Shown in pieces: positions 1 to 7,917 of a stretch of 13,077 nucleotides of DNA (positions are counted from its first letter, which is position 1; each line of letters begins with the position of its first letter). The DNA comes from Actinomycetota bacterium (GTDB taxonomy: Bacteria > Actinomycetota > Actinomycetes > Mycobacteriales > Micromonosporaceae): assembly GCA_005885115.1 (NCBI GenBank), contig VAXX01000097.1:1-13077 (forward strand), given 5' to 3'. Both the position numbers and the translations under genes were made by a program. The notes beneath the pieces were generated by a model, which saw nothing but the letters and a program-made list of their open reading frames with translations, ran no database searches and was not told where the DNA came from.

Positions 1-234
1 GTCCTCGGCGGACTCGCCGGACCGGATGCGCGCCTGGATGTCCCGGGGCGACAGGGACGCCTCGGAATCGTGGGTCACCGGGTTCGGTGCAAGGGCCACG
101 CCGGTGCCGCCGCTGGGGCGCAGCGCCGTGGCGATCCGCTCGTCGATGGGCAGCGCGAGGAGCCGCCCCACCTCATCGGCGAGCACGAAGGCTTGACCGT
201 CCTCGGAGAGGGCGACGAAGCGTACCGGCCGCAT
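1..234 (-). CDS. sepH: Septation protein SepH (DUF3071), N-terminal part, cut by window edge
   Basis: The first 78 residues are visible; the rest lies beyond position 1. The start ATG (232-234) follows a GGAGG Shine-Dalgarno with good spacing. The protein opens MRPVRFVALSEDG, continues with a 'VLADE.GRLLALPIDERI' stretch (about residues 17-34), and then a helix-turn-helix-like segment around 'LSPRDIQARIRSGES' (61-75). This is the layout of the SepH/DUF3071 N-terminal domain. In actinobacteria SepH is a cytoplasmic division protein that binds FtsZ and promotes its assembly at septa; that is family knowledge. The FtsZ-binding region cannot be checked here because it is off the window. The gene lies 87 nt downstream of serC on the same strand, the order also remembered for Mycobacterium tuberculosis (Rv0884c/Rv0883c). 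No internal defect is seen. Confidence 0.9.
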   Translation of the reverse strand, partial: MRPVRFVALSEDGQAFVLADEVGRLLALPIDERIATALRPSGGTGVALAPNPVTHDSEASLSPRDIQARIRSGESAED

Positions 235-321
235 CGTTTTCCTCCGTCCGTACTCGCGAGGGCACTTCCTCGACACAGTACGCGGTCCCGGCGCGGCAGG
301 TGAGCAGCCACGCCGCGAAAG
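235..321 (-). promoter_or_regulatory. serC-sepH spacer, probable sepH 5' leader
   Basis: The 87 nt between the serC stop and the sepH start hold the sepH ribosome binding site (GGAGG, about 7 nt before the ATG). No U-tailed hairpin separates the genes, so read-through from serC is possible. A TACTGT hexamer lies mid-spacer but has no convincing -35 element, so a separate promoter is not claimed. Confidence 0.35.
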
Positions 322-1482
<1,161 letters not shown>

Positions 1483-1491
1483 TTACATGGT

Positions 1492-1527
1492 GCGGTGGGG
1501 GCGGCCCGGCCGGGGCGCCCCCACCGC
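1492..1527 (-). terminator. Strong GC hairpin between citA and serC, probable terminator or attenuator
   Basis: A perfect 12-bp inverted repeat (GCGGTGGGGGCG at 1492-1503 against CGCCCCCACCGC at 1516-1527) encloses a 12-nt loop that can add three more C-G pairs after one mismatch. It begins 7 nt after the citA stop codon (1535-1537) and ends about 42 nt before the serC start. No U-tract follows on the transcribed strand. Actinobacterial terminators often lack one, so termination, partial attenuation, or mRNA 3'-end protection of citA are all possible. Confidence 0.7.
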
Positions 1528-1534
1528 GGATACC

Positions 1535-2641
1535 TCACGCCCCGTGCGGGATCACGTTCCAGCCCTCGACGTCCTCGGGCTTGCGGGGAGCGTGGCCGAC
1601 GTACTTGGCGGCCGGGCGGACCAGCCGGCCCAGGCCCTTCTGCTCCAGGATGTGCGCGCTCCACCCGGCGACCCGGGCGCAGGTGAACATCGAGGTGAAC
1701 ATGTGCGCCGGTACCTCGGCGAAGTCGAGTACGACCGCCGACCAGAACTCCACGTTGGTCGCCAGTACCCGGTCGGGCCGGCGGGCGTGCAACTCCTCCA
1801 GCGCGGCCTTCTCCAGCGCCTCGGCGACGGCGAACCGGGGTGCGCCCAGTTCCCGGGCGGTACGGCGCAGTACCCGGGCGCGGGGGTCCTCGGCCCGGTA
1901 CACCCGGTGGCCGAAGCCCATCAACCGCTCGCCCCGGTCCAGCACGCCCTTGACGTACCCCTCGGCATCGCCGGAGCGCTCGACCTCCTCGATCATGCCG
2001 AGTACCCGCGACGGTGCCCCGCCGTGCAGCGGCCCGGACAGGGCGCCGATGCCCGAGGAGATGCAGGCGGCGGCGTCGGCGCCGGTGGAGGCGACGATCC
2101 GGGCGGTGAACGTGGAGGCGTTCATGCCGTGCTCGGCCGCCGAGATGAAGTAGGCGTCGACCGCCTTGACGTGGCGCGGGTCGGGCTCGCCGCGCCAGCG
2201 TTTCATGAACCGCTCGACGATCGTGGCCGATTTGTCGATCTCCTTCTGCGGTACCGCCGGCAGTCCGAGCCCGCGGGCCGACTGCGCGACGAACGACAGC
2301 GCGGTGACCGACACCCGGGCCAGGTCCTCGCGGGCCTGTTCGTCGGTGATGTCCAGCAGTTGCCCGAGCCCCCAGTACGGGGCGAGCATGGCGACCGCGG
2401 ACTGTACGTCCACCCGGATGTCGCCGGAGTGGACCGGTACCGGGAACGGCTCGGCCGGCGGTAGCCCCGGTCCGAACTTGCCGTCCACCAACAGGGCCCA
2501 GACGTTTCCGAAGGAAATCGAGCCGATCAGGTCCTCGATGTCGACGCCGCGGTAGCGCAGCGCTCCACCTTCCTTGTCGGGCTCGGCGATCTCGGTCTCG
2601 AAGGCGATGACGCCCTCCAGCCCCGGCTTGAAATCGGCCAT
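1535..2641 (-). CDS. citA: Citrate synthase 2 (CitA-type)
   Basis: The enzyme condenses oxaloacetate and acetyl-CoA to citrate at entry to the TCA cycle. The 368-residue protein carries the citrate synthase landmarks: 'AEHGMNAS' (H171), 'SGPLHGG' (H206, matching catalytic His274 of the pig enzyme), 'GFGHRVYR' (H245, matching His320) and 'MFTSMFTCARVAGWSAH' near the C-terminus. The position of the usual catalytic aspartate in the 'NVDFYSG' motif is glutamate here ('NVEFWSA', E298). The start is ATG 2639-2641, because an AGGAG (2648-2652) lies 6 nt upstream and homologues begin at this 'FKPGLEGV' stretch. Two upstream in-frame starts (2683 and 2662) lack a ribosome site. The gene is divergent from pdxH and lies upstream of serC. 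Closest relative remembered is M. tuberculosis CitA (Rv0889c). A methylcitrate synthase role is less likely, since no prp genes are nearby. Confidence 0.93.
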   Translation of the reverse strand: MADFKPGLEGVIAFETEIAEPDKEGGALRYRGVDIEDLIGSISFGNVWALLVDGKFGPGLPPAEPFPVPVHSGDIRVDVQSAVAMLAPYWGLGQLLDITDEQAREDLARVSVTALSFVAQSARGLGLPAVPQKEIDKSATIVERFMKRWRGEPDPRHVKAVDAYFISAAEHGMNASTFTARIVASTGADAAACISSGIGALSGPLHGGAPSRVLGMIEEVERSGDAEGYVKGVLDRGERLMGFGHRVYRAEDPRARVLRRTARELGAPRFAVAEALEKAALEELHARRPDRVLATNVEFWSAVVLDFAEVPAHMFTSMFTCARVAGWSAHILEQKGLGRLVRPAAKYVGHAPRKPEDVEGWNVIPHGA

Positions 2642-2945
2642 CGCGCTCTCCTGGATCTTCATGTCCGCGTCGACGTCCCTCATTCGACCGGCCCTGGGGT
2701 AGCCCGACCGGTCGCGGGGGATGAGGTCCGTTTGCGTCCCCGGTATTCCTTAGGTTGCGTTCACGTTTCCCTGTCATCTTGCCCGCCGGCCCACTGGTGG
2801 TGCGACCCGACCGCCATGTGCTACACGCGACATCTTCCCCGGTCCTCCGGGTGGGAGGCGAGGAATCCGTTGCGCGAATGTGTTTCGAGCGACAGTTCTT
2901 CGCGCAGAACAGCGTACGGCGCGCCCGTCGGGGTTTCATGGAGGC
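2642..2945. promoter_or_regulatory. Divergent citA/pdxH intergenic region
   Basis: The 304 nt between the two divergent starts contain no convincing gene. Toward citA there is an ATGACA hexamer (minus strand, 2772-2777) and a weak TAAGGA (2747-2752), but the 19-nt gap makes this only a tentative promoter. A short inverted repeat GTTCT-6 nt-AGAAC sits at 2895-2910. An AT-richer patch with GGAAT and CTTAGG words at 2741-2770 stands out against the GC-rich background. A short plus-strand frame (GTG/ATG to TGA 2947-2949) ends overlapping the pdxH start; see the findings. Confidence 0.4.
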
Positions 2946-3575
2946 GTGACGTCAAGCACAGTTGAGTACCCCGAGCAGCCGGGATTGACCGAGGACGATA
3001 TCGCGGCGGACTGGCCGACCCAGTTCGGGCGCTGGCTCGCCGACGCCATCGACGCGGGGCTGCCCGAGCCCAACGCGATGGTCCTGGCCACGGCCGACGC
3101 GGCGGGCCGGCCCAGCGCCCGGTCGGTGCTGCTCAAGGGGTACGACGTGCGGGGCTTCGTGTTCTTCACCAACTACGGCTCGCGCAAGGGTACGGAGCTG
3201 TCGGCCAACCCGTACGCGAGCCTGGTCTTCCCGTGGTACCCGCTGCACCGGCAGGTCATCGTCTGCGGTCCGGTGGAGCGGACCTCCCGCGCGGAGACCG
3301 AGGACTACTTCGCGACCCGGCCGCGCGGTGCCCAGCTCGGCGCCTGGGCGAGCCGCCAGTCCCAGCCGCTGGCCAGCCGGGCGGACCTGGAGTCCGCGTG
3401 GGCGCGGGCGGAGGAGCGGTTTCCCGACGCGGTACCGGCGCCGCCGCACTGGGGCGGTTTCCGGGTCGCGCCGACCAGCGTCGAGTTCTGGCAGGGCCGG
3501 ATCAGCCGGCTGCACGACCGGCTACGGTTCCGGCTCGCCGGGGACGCCTGGACGGTCGAGCGGCTGAACCCGTGA
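2946..3575 (+). CDS. pdxH: Pyridoxamine/pyridoxine 5'-phosphate oxidase
   Basis: This is an FMN-dependent cytosolic oxidase that makes pyridoxal 5'-phosphate from PNP or PMP in vitamin B6 salvage. The 209-residue protein shows the full PdxH signature: 'EPNAMVLATAD' (41-51), 'RSVLLKGYD.RGFVFFTNY' (59-77, FMN phosphate and PLP contacts), 'GSRKG' (78-82), 'QSQPL' (138-142), and the C-terminal 'EFWQGRISRLHDR' (180-192), which is the classic PROSITE-type pattern, then a terminal 'ERLNP'. The GTG start at 2946 gives the family's usual length, but its GGAGG lies only 1 nt upstream. Either an upstream frame ending at 2949 couples translation or initiation is atypical; a start at 2880 would add 22 unconserved residues. 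The stop overlaps the next start by 4 nt. The gene heads the rightward operon and is divergent from citA. Confidence 0.93.
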   Translation: MTSSTVEYPEQPGLTEDDIAADWPTQFGRWLADAIDAGLPEPNAMVLATADAAGRPSARSVLLKGYDVRGFVFFTNYGSRKGTELSANPYASLVFPWYPLHRQVIVCGPVERTSRAETEDYFATRPRGAQLGAWASRQSQPLASRADLESAWARAEERFPDAVPAPPHWGGFRVAPTSVEFWQGRISRLHDRLRFRLAGDAWTVERLNP

Positions 3576-4837
3576 CCGGGCGCCCGGTCAACCGGGTGGC
3601 GATCGACACCCGGCCGCTGCGCCATCCGGCGTACCGGCGGGTGTTCATCGGCAACTCGGCCTCGTTCTTCGGCACCCAGGTGACCGCGGTCGCGGTACCC
3701 GTGCAGATGTACGCGCTGACCCACTCCAGCCTGTGGGTCGGGTACCTGGGCATCGCCGGGCTGGTACCGCTGCTGGTGTTCGCGTTGTGGGGCGGGGCGC
3801 TGGCCGACGCGCTGGACCGGCGCCGGCTCTTTCTCGTCGCCTCGTCGCTGAGTTGCCTGGTCACGCTGGCCCTGCTCGGGCAGGCGCTGCTGCGGGTACG
3901 CAGTCCGGGGCTGCTGCTCGGGCTGGTCGCCGTACAGTCGGCGGCGGTCGCGGTGGCCTCCTCCACCGCCTCGGCGATCGTCCCGCGGATCGTCCCGCTG
4001 CCGGAGATCCCGGCCGCCAATACGCTCAGCTTCACCGCCGCCACGGTCGCCGGGGTGGCCGGTCCGCTCGCGGCGGGCGCGGTGATCCGGTACGACATCG
4101 CCTGGGCGTACGGGATCGACGCGGTCACCTTCTCCCTCGCGCTGTGGGGCGCCCTGCGGCTGCCGCCGCTGCTACCCGGCCACGTAGCTGGTCGGAGTGG
4201 CGCCCAGTCAGCGCTCGTCAGTCATGACCGCAACCGGGCCGGCTGGTCGGACGTGCTGTTCGGGCTGCGGTACATCGGGACGCACAAGGTACTGCTGCTG
4301 TCCTTCGCCATCGACATCGTGGCGATGGTGCTGGCGCAGCCGCGCGCGCTGTTCCCCGCGGTGGCGCAGTTGCGGTTCGGCGGCAACGGCGCGATCGGCT
4401 GGTTGTTCGCCTCGATCGCGCTGGGTTCGGCGGTGGCCGGGCTGACCTCGGGCTGGATCGGGCGGATCCGCCGGCAGGGCCTGGCCCTGGTGTGCGCGGT
4501 CGTGGTGTGGGGCCTGGCGGTCGCGGCGGCCGGGCTGGCCCGCCAGCTCTGGCTCGCCGTGGCGCTGCTCGCGCTGGGCGGGGCGGCCGACCTGGTGAGC
4601 GCGGTCTACCGGCAGACGATCCTCCAGACGTACGCGCCGGACGAGCTGCGCGGCCGGATGGGCGGGGTGTTCACCGCGGTGGTGGCCGGCGGGCCGCGGC
4701 TGGGTGACCTGCGGGCCGGCGCGATGGCGGTGCCGCTGGGCATCACCACGGCGTGGGTCGGCGGCGGGCTGGCGTGCGTGGCCGTGGCGGTACTGCTCGC
4801 GGCGGCGTTCCCCGCGCTGGTGCGCTACCGGACGTAG
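3572..4837 (+). CDS. MFS transporter, DHA3/EntS-like
   Basis: This 421-residue inner-membrane protein has about twelve hydrophobic helices in two halves. An N-terminal 'LRHPAYRRVFIGNSASFFG' opening is typical of DHA3/MFS_3 exporters; then come a motif-A-like 'GGALADALDRRRL' (74-86) in the loop after TM2 and 'APDELRGRMGGVF' (355-367) at the equivalent loop of the second half. Such proteins are proton-driven drug or metabolite exporters; the substrate is unknown. The GTG start at 3572 overlaps the pdxH TGA by 4 nt, indicating coupling, and removes an unrelated upstream extension of the open frame. The central cytoplasmic loop (about residues 203-222) is oddly composed and polar. The gene ends 10 nt before the aldose epimerase gene. 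Co-transcription with pdxH and a mutarotase gives no firm substrate hint. Confidence 0.85.
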   Translation: MTGRPVNRVAIDTRPLRHPAYRRVFIGNSASFFGTQVTAVAVPVQMYALTHSSLWVGYLGIAGLVPLLVFALWGGALADALDRRRLFLVASSLSCLVTLALLGQALLRVRSPGLLLGLVAVQSAAVAVASSTASAIVPRIVPLPEIPAANTLSFTAATVAGVAGPLAAGAVIRYDIAWAYGIDAVTFSLALWGALRLPPLLPGHVAGRSGAQSALVSHDRNRAGWSDVLFGLRYIGTHKVLLLSFAIDIVAMVLAQPRALFPAVAQLRFGGNGAIGWLFASIALGSAVAGLTSGWIGRIRRQGLALVCAVVVWGLAVAAAGLARQLWLAVALLALGGAADLVSAVYRQTILQTYAPDELRGRMGGVFTAVVAGGPRLGDLRAGAMAVPLGITTAWVGGGLACVAVAVLLAAAFPALVRYRT

Positions 4838-4847
4838 GGTTCCCGGC

Positions 4848-5738
4848 ATGGAGTACCGGATCGAGGCCGGGGACCGGGCCGCCGTCGTGGTCGAGGTGGG
4901 CGGGGCCTTGCGGACCTTCGAGGTGGCCGGGCAGGAGATCACCGATGGGTACGGGCCGGGAGAGATCGCCCCGTCCGGGGCCGGACAGATCCTGGCGCCC
5001 TGGCCCAACCGGATCCGGGACGGCCGGTACACCTGGGCCGGGCAGACGTACCAGCTCGCCCAGTCCGAACCGGCGTACGCCAACGCGATCCACGGTCTGG
5101 TCCGCTGGGTGCCCTGGCGGGTTGCCGACCGGGCGCCCGACGCGGTGTCCTTCTCCTACGTGTCGCCGGCGCAGCCGGGGTACCCGTGGGAGCTGGAGCT
5201 GACCACCACCTGGTCGGTCGGGCCGGAGGGGTTGCGGGCGAGGCATACGGCGACCAACCGGTCCGGTACGCCGGCGCCGTTCGGGCTCGGGGCACACCCG
5301 TACGTACGCCTGCCCGGGGTGGCGGTGGACGACGTGGTGCTCACCGTGCCGGGGGAGCGGCTGCTGGTGGTGGACGGGCGGAAGCTGCCGATCGGGGCGC
5401 GTCCGGTTGCGGGTACGAAGCTGGACTTCCGTACCGGCAGGCGGGTCGGCGCCACCGTCCTGGACACCGGGTTCGGGCCGGTGTCCGGCGGCTCGGCGGT
5501 ACGACTGTCCACAGTGGACGGTACGCCCACGGTGACGGTCTGGGCGGACGAGGCGTTCCACTGGTGGCAGGTGTTCACCGGCGACCCGCTCGCCGAACCC
5601 CGGCGCCGCCGGGCGCTCGCGGTGGAGCCGATGACCTGCCCGCCCGACGCGTACCGGTCGGGGAAGGACGTCGTGACGCTGGAGCCGGGGCGGACCTGGC
5701 GCGGGGAGTGGGGCATCGGTACCGATGGAGTTCAGTGA
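4848..5738 (+). CDS. Aldose 1-epimerase (galactose mutarotase-like) family protein
   Basis: Members interconvert alpha and beta anomers of aldoses in the cytosol. The 296-residue protein matches the galactose mutarotase-like beta-sandwich: 'LAPWPNRIRDG' (49-59), 'AIHGLVRWVPW' (80-90, H82), 'GLGAHPYVRLPG' (147-158, H150, probable general acid) and 'AVEPMTCPPDA' (258-268, E260, probable catalytic base). All catalytic positions of the family appear present. The start ATG 4848 follows the MFS stop by 10 nt with only a weak AGGG, so it is probably translated by re-initiation; the much longer open frame upstream is not coding. It overlaps the nitroreductase gene by 14 nt. Which sugar or phospho-sugar it acts on cannot be read from the sequence. 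Confidence 0.88.
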   Translation: MEYRIEAGDRAAVVVEVGGALRTFEVAGQEITDGYGPGEIAPSGAGQILAPWPNRIRDGRYTWAGQTYQLAQSEPAYANAIHGLVRWVPWRVADRAPDAVSFSYVSPAQPGYPWELELTTTWSVGPEGLRARHTATNRSGTPAPFGLGAHPYVRLPGVAVDDVVLTVPGERLLVVDGRKLPIGARPVAGTKLDFRTGRRVGATVLDTGFGPVSGGSAVRLSTVDGTPTVTVWADEAFHWWQVFTGDPLAEPRRRRALAVEPMTCPPDAYRSGKDVVTLEPGRTWRGEWGIGTDGVQ

Positions 5739-6324
5739 CGCCGTCCGGCGCCGGCGGATGGTCCGCAACTTCGACCCGGACCGGCCGGTACCCCGGGAGA
5801 CCGTGGAACGCCTGCTCGACCTGGCCGTACGGGCGCCCTCGGCCGGGTTCAGCCAGGGCTGGGCGTTCCTCGTGCTGTCCACGCCGGACGAGGTGACCCG
5901 GTTCTGGGCGGCTACGACCGACCCGGCGGGGACGCCGGACTCCTGGCTGCGCGGGATGAGCCGGGCGCCGGTACTCATCGTGCCGCTGGCGCACCGGGAC
6001 GCCTACCTGGACCGGTACGCCGAGCCGGACAAGGGCTGGACCGACCGGGACGAGGCGCGCTGGCCGGTGCCGTACTGGTACATCGACACCGGGTTCGCCA
6101 GCCTGCTCATGCTGCTCGGCGCGGTGGACGAGGGGCTCGGGGCGTGCTTCTTCGGGATCCCGCCCCACGCGCTGGCAACCTTCCGGGCGGCGTACGCCGT
6201 TCCCGATGCGTACACCCCGATCGGAGCGGTCGCCCTCGGTCACCCGGCGCCGGACCGCCGCTCGCCCTCGCTGCGGCGCGGCCGGCGCCCCGTCGCCGAG
6301 GTGACCCACTGGGGTGCGTGGTGA
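5725..6324 (+). CDS. Nitroreductase-family FMN oxidoreductase
   Basis: The 199-residue protein opens with the family's 'AVRRRRMVRNFD' (6-17, FMN phosphate binding), then 'LAVRAPSAGFSQGW' (33-46), a central 'YWYIDTGFASLLMLLGAVDEGLGACFFG' helix region (117-144) that builds the dimer interface, and a C-terminal 'PIGAVALGHPAPD' (165-177). Nitroreductase-fold enzymes are homodimeric FMN enzymes using NAD(P)H to reduce quinones or nitro compounds, or to dehydrogenate or dehalogenate; the physiological substrate here is unknown. Its start lies inside the end of the epimerase gene (14-nt overlap), with a G-rich ribosome site about 12 nt upstream. A 62-nt gap follows before the 99-aa gene. The flavin link with pdxH and the dehydrogenase, three flavoproteins in one transcription unit, is visible but unexplained. 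Confidence 0.88.
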   Translation: MEFSDAVRRRRMVRNFDPDRPVPRETVERLLDLAVRAPSAGFSQGWAFLVLSTPDEVTRFWAATTDPAGTPDSWLRGMSRAPVLIVPLAHRDAYLDRYAEPDKGWTDRDEARWPVPYWYIDTGFASLLMLLGAVDEGLGACFFGIPPHALATFRAAYAVPDAYTPIGAVALGHPAPDRRSPSLRRGRRPVAEVTHWGAW

Positions 6325-6386
6325 CTGGGTTCCGGTCGCTACGCTGGGCACCGGGCAGGCGGGATGTGGGAGGGGGAGCGACCGGC

Positions 6387-6686
6387 GTGATCTTCAAAGC
6401 GGTCCGGGAGGGGGCGCCGTACCCGGACCATGGCCTGACGATGAAGGAATGGGCGGAGATCCCGCCGCGGCCGGTCCGCCTCGACCAGCTCACCACGACC
6501 AAGCGCGAGCTCGCCCTGGACCGGCTGCTGGCCGAGGACTCCACGTTCTACGGCGACCTGTTCCCGCACGTCGTGCAGTGGGAGGGCGTCCTGTACCTGG
6601 AGGACGGGCTGCACCGGGCCCTGCGCGCCGCGCTCCAGCAGCGCACCTCGATCCACGCCCGGGTGCTGACCCTGCCCCGCGCATGA
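6387..6686 (+). CDS. Conserved 99-residue protein of unknown function, ParB-like stretch
   Basis: The start GTG 6387 is chosen because a GGAGGGGGAG ribosome site lies 8 nt upstream; the open frame extends further up but without conserved features. The protein has 'GAPYPDHGL' (9-17), 'RPVRLDQLTTTKREL' (28-42) and 'LYLEDGLHRALRAALQQ' (69-85), ending 'HARVLTL'. The order 'V.L.QL...' then 'DG.HR..AA' then 'ARVL' recalls the ParB/sulfiredoxin-like fold, where DGxHR lies in the nucleotide-binding region; that resemblance is an inference from pattern alone. I remember similar small proteins in other actinobacteria but no function. Its stop overlaps the dehydrogenase ATG by 4 nt (ATGA), so the two are translationally coupled. 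Codon use matches the neighbours. Confidence 0.75.
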   Translation: MIFKAVREGAPYPDHGLTMKEWAEIPPRPVRLDQLTTTKRELALDRLLAEDSTFYGDLFPHVVQWEGVLYLEDGLHRALRAALQQRTSIHARVLTLPRA

Positions 6687-7843
6687 ACCCTCCTGATCTG
6701 CTCGATCTCGACTCCCTGCACTCGGACGAGGAGCGGGACATCCGGGCGACGGTACGCGCGCTGCTCGACGCCGAGGTCCGCCCGTACGTCGCCCGGTGGT
6801 ACGAGGACGGGCAGGCACCGGTCCGGGACCTGGCCCGCCGCTTCGGTGCCCTGGGCCTGCTCGGGATGCACCTGACCGGGTACGGCTGCGCCGGTACGTC
6901 GGCGGTCGCGTACGGGCTGGCCTGCCTGGAGCTGGAGGCGGCCGACTCGGGGATCCGCAGCCTGGTCAGCGTGCAGGGCTCGCTGGCCATGTACGCCATC
7001 TGGCGCTTCGGCTCCGAGGAACAGAAGCAGGAGTGGCTGCCCCGGATGGCCACCGGCGAGGCGATCGGCTGCTTCGGGCTCACCGAGCCCGACCACGGCT
7101 CCGACCCGGCCGGCATGACCACCACGGCCAAGCGCGACGGGGACGACTGGATCCTGCGCGGTACCAAGATGTGGATCACCAATGCGCCGGTCGCGGCGGT
7201 GGCGGTGATCTGGGCCCGGTCCGCCGAGGGCGTCGTGGGGTTTGTGGTCCCGACCTCCGAAACGGGCTTCACCGCCCGGGAGGTCACCCACAAGCTGTCC
7301 CTGCGCGCGTCCTCGACCGGCGAGATCGTGCTCGACGACGTACGCCTGCCCGACGCGGCCCGGCTGCCCGAGGCGCGCGGCCTGCGGGCGCCGCTGTCCT
7401 GCCTGACCCAGGCCCGGCACGGGATCGCCTGGGGCGCGCTCGGCGCGGCGCGGGACTGCCTGTCCACCACGCTGGAGTACGCCCGGGGCCGGGAACAGTT
7501 CGGCCGGCCGATCGCCGGGTTCCAGCTCACCCAGGCCAAGCTCGCCGACATGGCCGTCGCGTGGAACACCGGGTACCTGCTGGCGCTCCACCTGGGCCGG
7601 CGGGCCGACGCCGGTACGTTGACCCCGGAGCAGGTCAGCGTCGGCAAGCTGAACAACGTCCGGGAGGCCCTGGCCATCGCGCGTACCTGCCGGACGATCC
7701 TGGGCGCCAACGGGATCAGCGGCGAGTACCCGGTGCTCCGGCACGCCAACAACCTGGAGAGCGTGCTGACGTACGAGGGGACCTCCGAGATCCACCAGCT
7801 CGTCATCGGCCACAAATTGACGGGTATCTCCGCCTTCGACTGA
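6683..7843 (+). CDS. Acyl-CoA dehydrogenase, glutaryl-CoA dehydrogenase type (gcdH-like)
   Basis: This 386-residue FAD enzyme has the three acyl-CoA dehydrogenase domains. 'CFGLTEPDHGSDPAGM' (130-145) and 'WITNAPVA' (164-171) bind FAD and substrate, 'SLRASSTGEI' (206-215) is in the beta domain, and 'REQFGRPIAGFQLTQ' (270-284) with 'ILGANGISGEYPVLRH' (339-354) forms the C-terminal helical domain. E365 in 'TYEGTSEIH' is at the glutaryl-CoA dehydrogenase catalytic-base position. E85, R92, S93, S96 and V97 match residues remembered as contacting the glutaryl carboxylate in the human enzyme. Glutaryl-CoA to crotonyl-CoA conversion (lysine/tryptophan breakdown) is therefore the best guess, but another acyl-CoA is possible. 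The ATG overlaps the 99-aa gene by 4 nt. The next gene starts 74 nt downstream. No electron-transfer flavoprotein genes are in the window. Confidence 0.9.
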   Translation: MNPPDLLDLDSLHSDEERDIRATVRALLDAEVRPYVARWYEDGQAPVRDLARRFGALGLLGMHLTGYGCAGTSAVAYGLACLELEAADSGIRSLVSVQGSLAMYAIWRFGSEEQKQEWLPRMATGEAIGCFGLTEPDHGSDPAGMTTTAKRDGDDWILRGTKMWITNAPVAAVAVIWARSAEGVVGFVVPTSETGFTAREVTHKLSLRASSTGEIVLDDVRLPDAARLPEARGLRAPLSCLTQARHGIAWGALGAARDCLSTTLEYARGREQFGRPIAGFQLTQAKLADMAVAWNTGYLLALHLGRRADAGTLTPEQVSVGKLNNVREALAIARTCRTILGANGISGEYPVLRHANNLESVLTYEGTSEIHQLVIGHKLTGISAFD

Positions 7844-7917
7844 CTCCGAGTCGCGGGTGTCGTACCCACCGCTTACCGTGTAGGGACAGGGAAGCTCCAT
7901 AAAGGACGGTGACGGCG

